From Pseudisothecium myosuroides (taxonomy: Eukaryota > Streptophyta > Bryopsida > Hypnales > Lembophyllaceae), in assembly GCA_951799445.1 (NCBI GenBank), contig OX637292.1:6947296-7011295 (forward strand): a stretch of DNA of 64,000 nucleotides, read 5' to 3'. Under the pieces are notes generated by a model. It saw only the letters and a list, made by a program, of their open reading frames with translations. It made no database searches and was not told the origin of the DNA. A program made the position numbers and the translations under genes. Every line of letters starts with the position of its first letter. Within the stretch, counting starts at the first letter, position 1. Positions 63,568 to 64,000 of the stretch are shown here, in pieces.

Positions 63568-64000
63568 ATGGAGCAAGGCGCCGGAGGGGAGGGGGTTGGC
63601 AATGCCAATGGCAATGGTCATAGCGGGGGCGAGGGCGAGGGCGACATCGAGGAGTATGGACAGCTGCAGCAGCAGTTGCACAGCTGCAAGATGCGTCTGT
63701 ACGAGCGTCTGCAGGTGGCCACCATCGCCACAGCGGAGCGGACGGCGCAGAAGCACGGGATGGTGATTTCGACTCGCGTGATGAGCGCGCTGCAGGACCT
63801 GACTTTCAAGTCGGCCGAGCGGTTGGCGATCGACGCGGAGCTCTTCGCGCAGCACGCAGGTCGGAAGTCGGTGGTCGTGGATGACGTCCTGCTTGTGGCT
63901 CGCCGGAACGACGATGTGCTGGCTTCGCTGCGGGTAGTTGCGCAGGGTTTCGCGAAGTCCAAGGAGAAAGGCCCGGAGAAGAAACGAAAGAAGGCTGTAG
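63568..64000 (+). CDS. MHF1: CENP-S / MHF1 histone-fold protein (3' partial)
   Basis: The frame is open from ATG 63568 to the window end (144 codons). A Gly/Asn/Glu-rich N-terminus (MEQGAGGEGVGNANGNGHSG) precedes the CENP-S fold: LHSCKMRLYERLQVATIATA, ERTAQKHGMVISTRVMSALQ, DLTFKSAERLAIDAELFAQH, AGRKSVVVDDVLLVARRNDD, VLASLR. The H-A-G-R-K and V-D-D-V-L-L-x-A-R-R-N stretches are family hallmarks. MHF1 pairs with MHF2 (CENP-X) to bind branched DNA, activating the FANCM helicase in DNA repair and crossover control, and the pair also joins the kinetochore CENP-T-W-S-X assembly. A basic tail (KEKGPEKKRKKAV) begins at the window edge. The start codon lies in the last unit of the upstream tandem array. 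Confidence 0.9.
   Translation, partial: MEQGAGGEGVGNANGNGHSGGEGEGDIEEYGQLQQQLHSCKMRLYERLQVATIATAERTAQKHGMVISTRVMSALQDLTFKSAERLAIDAELFAQHAGRKSVVVDDVLLVARRNDDVLASLRVVAQGFAKSKEKGPEKKRKKAV

Larger units (their letters stand above)
62785..63600 (+). repeat. Degenerate tandem array running into the MHF1 start
   Basis: Five or six units of about 125-145 bp. The recurring blocks are 'GAGATTCGGAGTCGCCTT', 'AATTGAGGCAATGGCG', 'ACAGAATATTGAACAAAAAC', 'GATGACTGCGTTTCAGTAGG', 'TTTTGATGGAGCAAGGGAGG', 'GGTTTGCAATGGGCGTGAAG' and 'ACGACGACGAGCGAAT'. The block TTTTGATGGAGCAAGG occurs near 62896 (variant), 63145, 63277 (variant), 63419 and 63564; the last one supplies the MHF1 ATG. Confidence 0.85.

Overview
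This window comes from a nuclear chromosome of a land plant that makes swimming sperm, most likely a bryophyte (a moss is my best guess), with a lycophyte or fern not excluded. The evidence is a set of plant-type genes with GT-AG introns and AT-rich intergenic DNA, telo-box motifs (AAACCCTAA) near starts, and an intact gene for IFT56, an intraflagellar transport protein that flowering plants lack. I cannot name the species.

Layout. (1) 1-604: last two exons of an ANKRD13-type ankyrin/GPCR-chaperone protein (+). (2) 2464-3531: an intronless ALIS (CDC50/LEM3) flippase subunit (-) with a G-quadruplex-prone leader. (3) 3.6-11.4 kb: repeats, MITE-like elements and a GC-rich island without a recognised gene. 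(4) 11933-16255: phosphoethanolamine cytidylyltransferase (+, 8 exons), with one MITE family in four of its seven introns. (5) 16.3-23.1 kb: repeats, including a LINE insertion with an inverted 5' part and a 200-bp near-perfect GC-rich hairpin. (6) 23138-24778: a single-exon CYP94-like P450 (+). (7) 26359-31864: organellar-type methionyl-tRNA synthetase (+, 12 exons). (8) 32792-38191: IFT56 (+, 11 exons, one GC-AG intron). (9) 42.5-53.6 kb: a young-looking inverted duplication carrying two intact LRAT/NC-domain genes, with a third, frame-broken copy in the spacer. (10) 57831-58728: CKS1 cell-cycle subunit (+, 3 exons). (11) 63568-end: the start of a CENP-S/MHF1 histone-fold gene (+), whose start codon lies in the last unit of a tandem repeat.

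The genes do not form a pathway. PECT and ALIS both act on aminophospholipids (making phosphatidylethanolamine; flipping phospholipids), CYP94 enzymes hydroxylate fatty acyl chains, and LRAT-fold proteins can act on acyl lipids, but co-location in a plant genome is weak evidence for a shared role. The most unusual structure is the LRAT inverted duplication with its decaying third copy. Next are the twin-primed LINE, which has an apparent empty-site paralogue in the same window, the long GC-rich hairpin at 22 kb, and the repeat-derived start of MHF1. Exon borders were inferred by hand from frame continuity, splice sites and family alignment from memory; no alignment software was run, so repeat edges are approximate.
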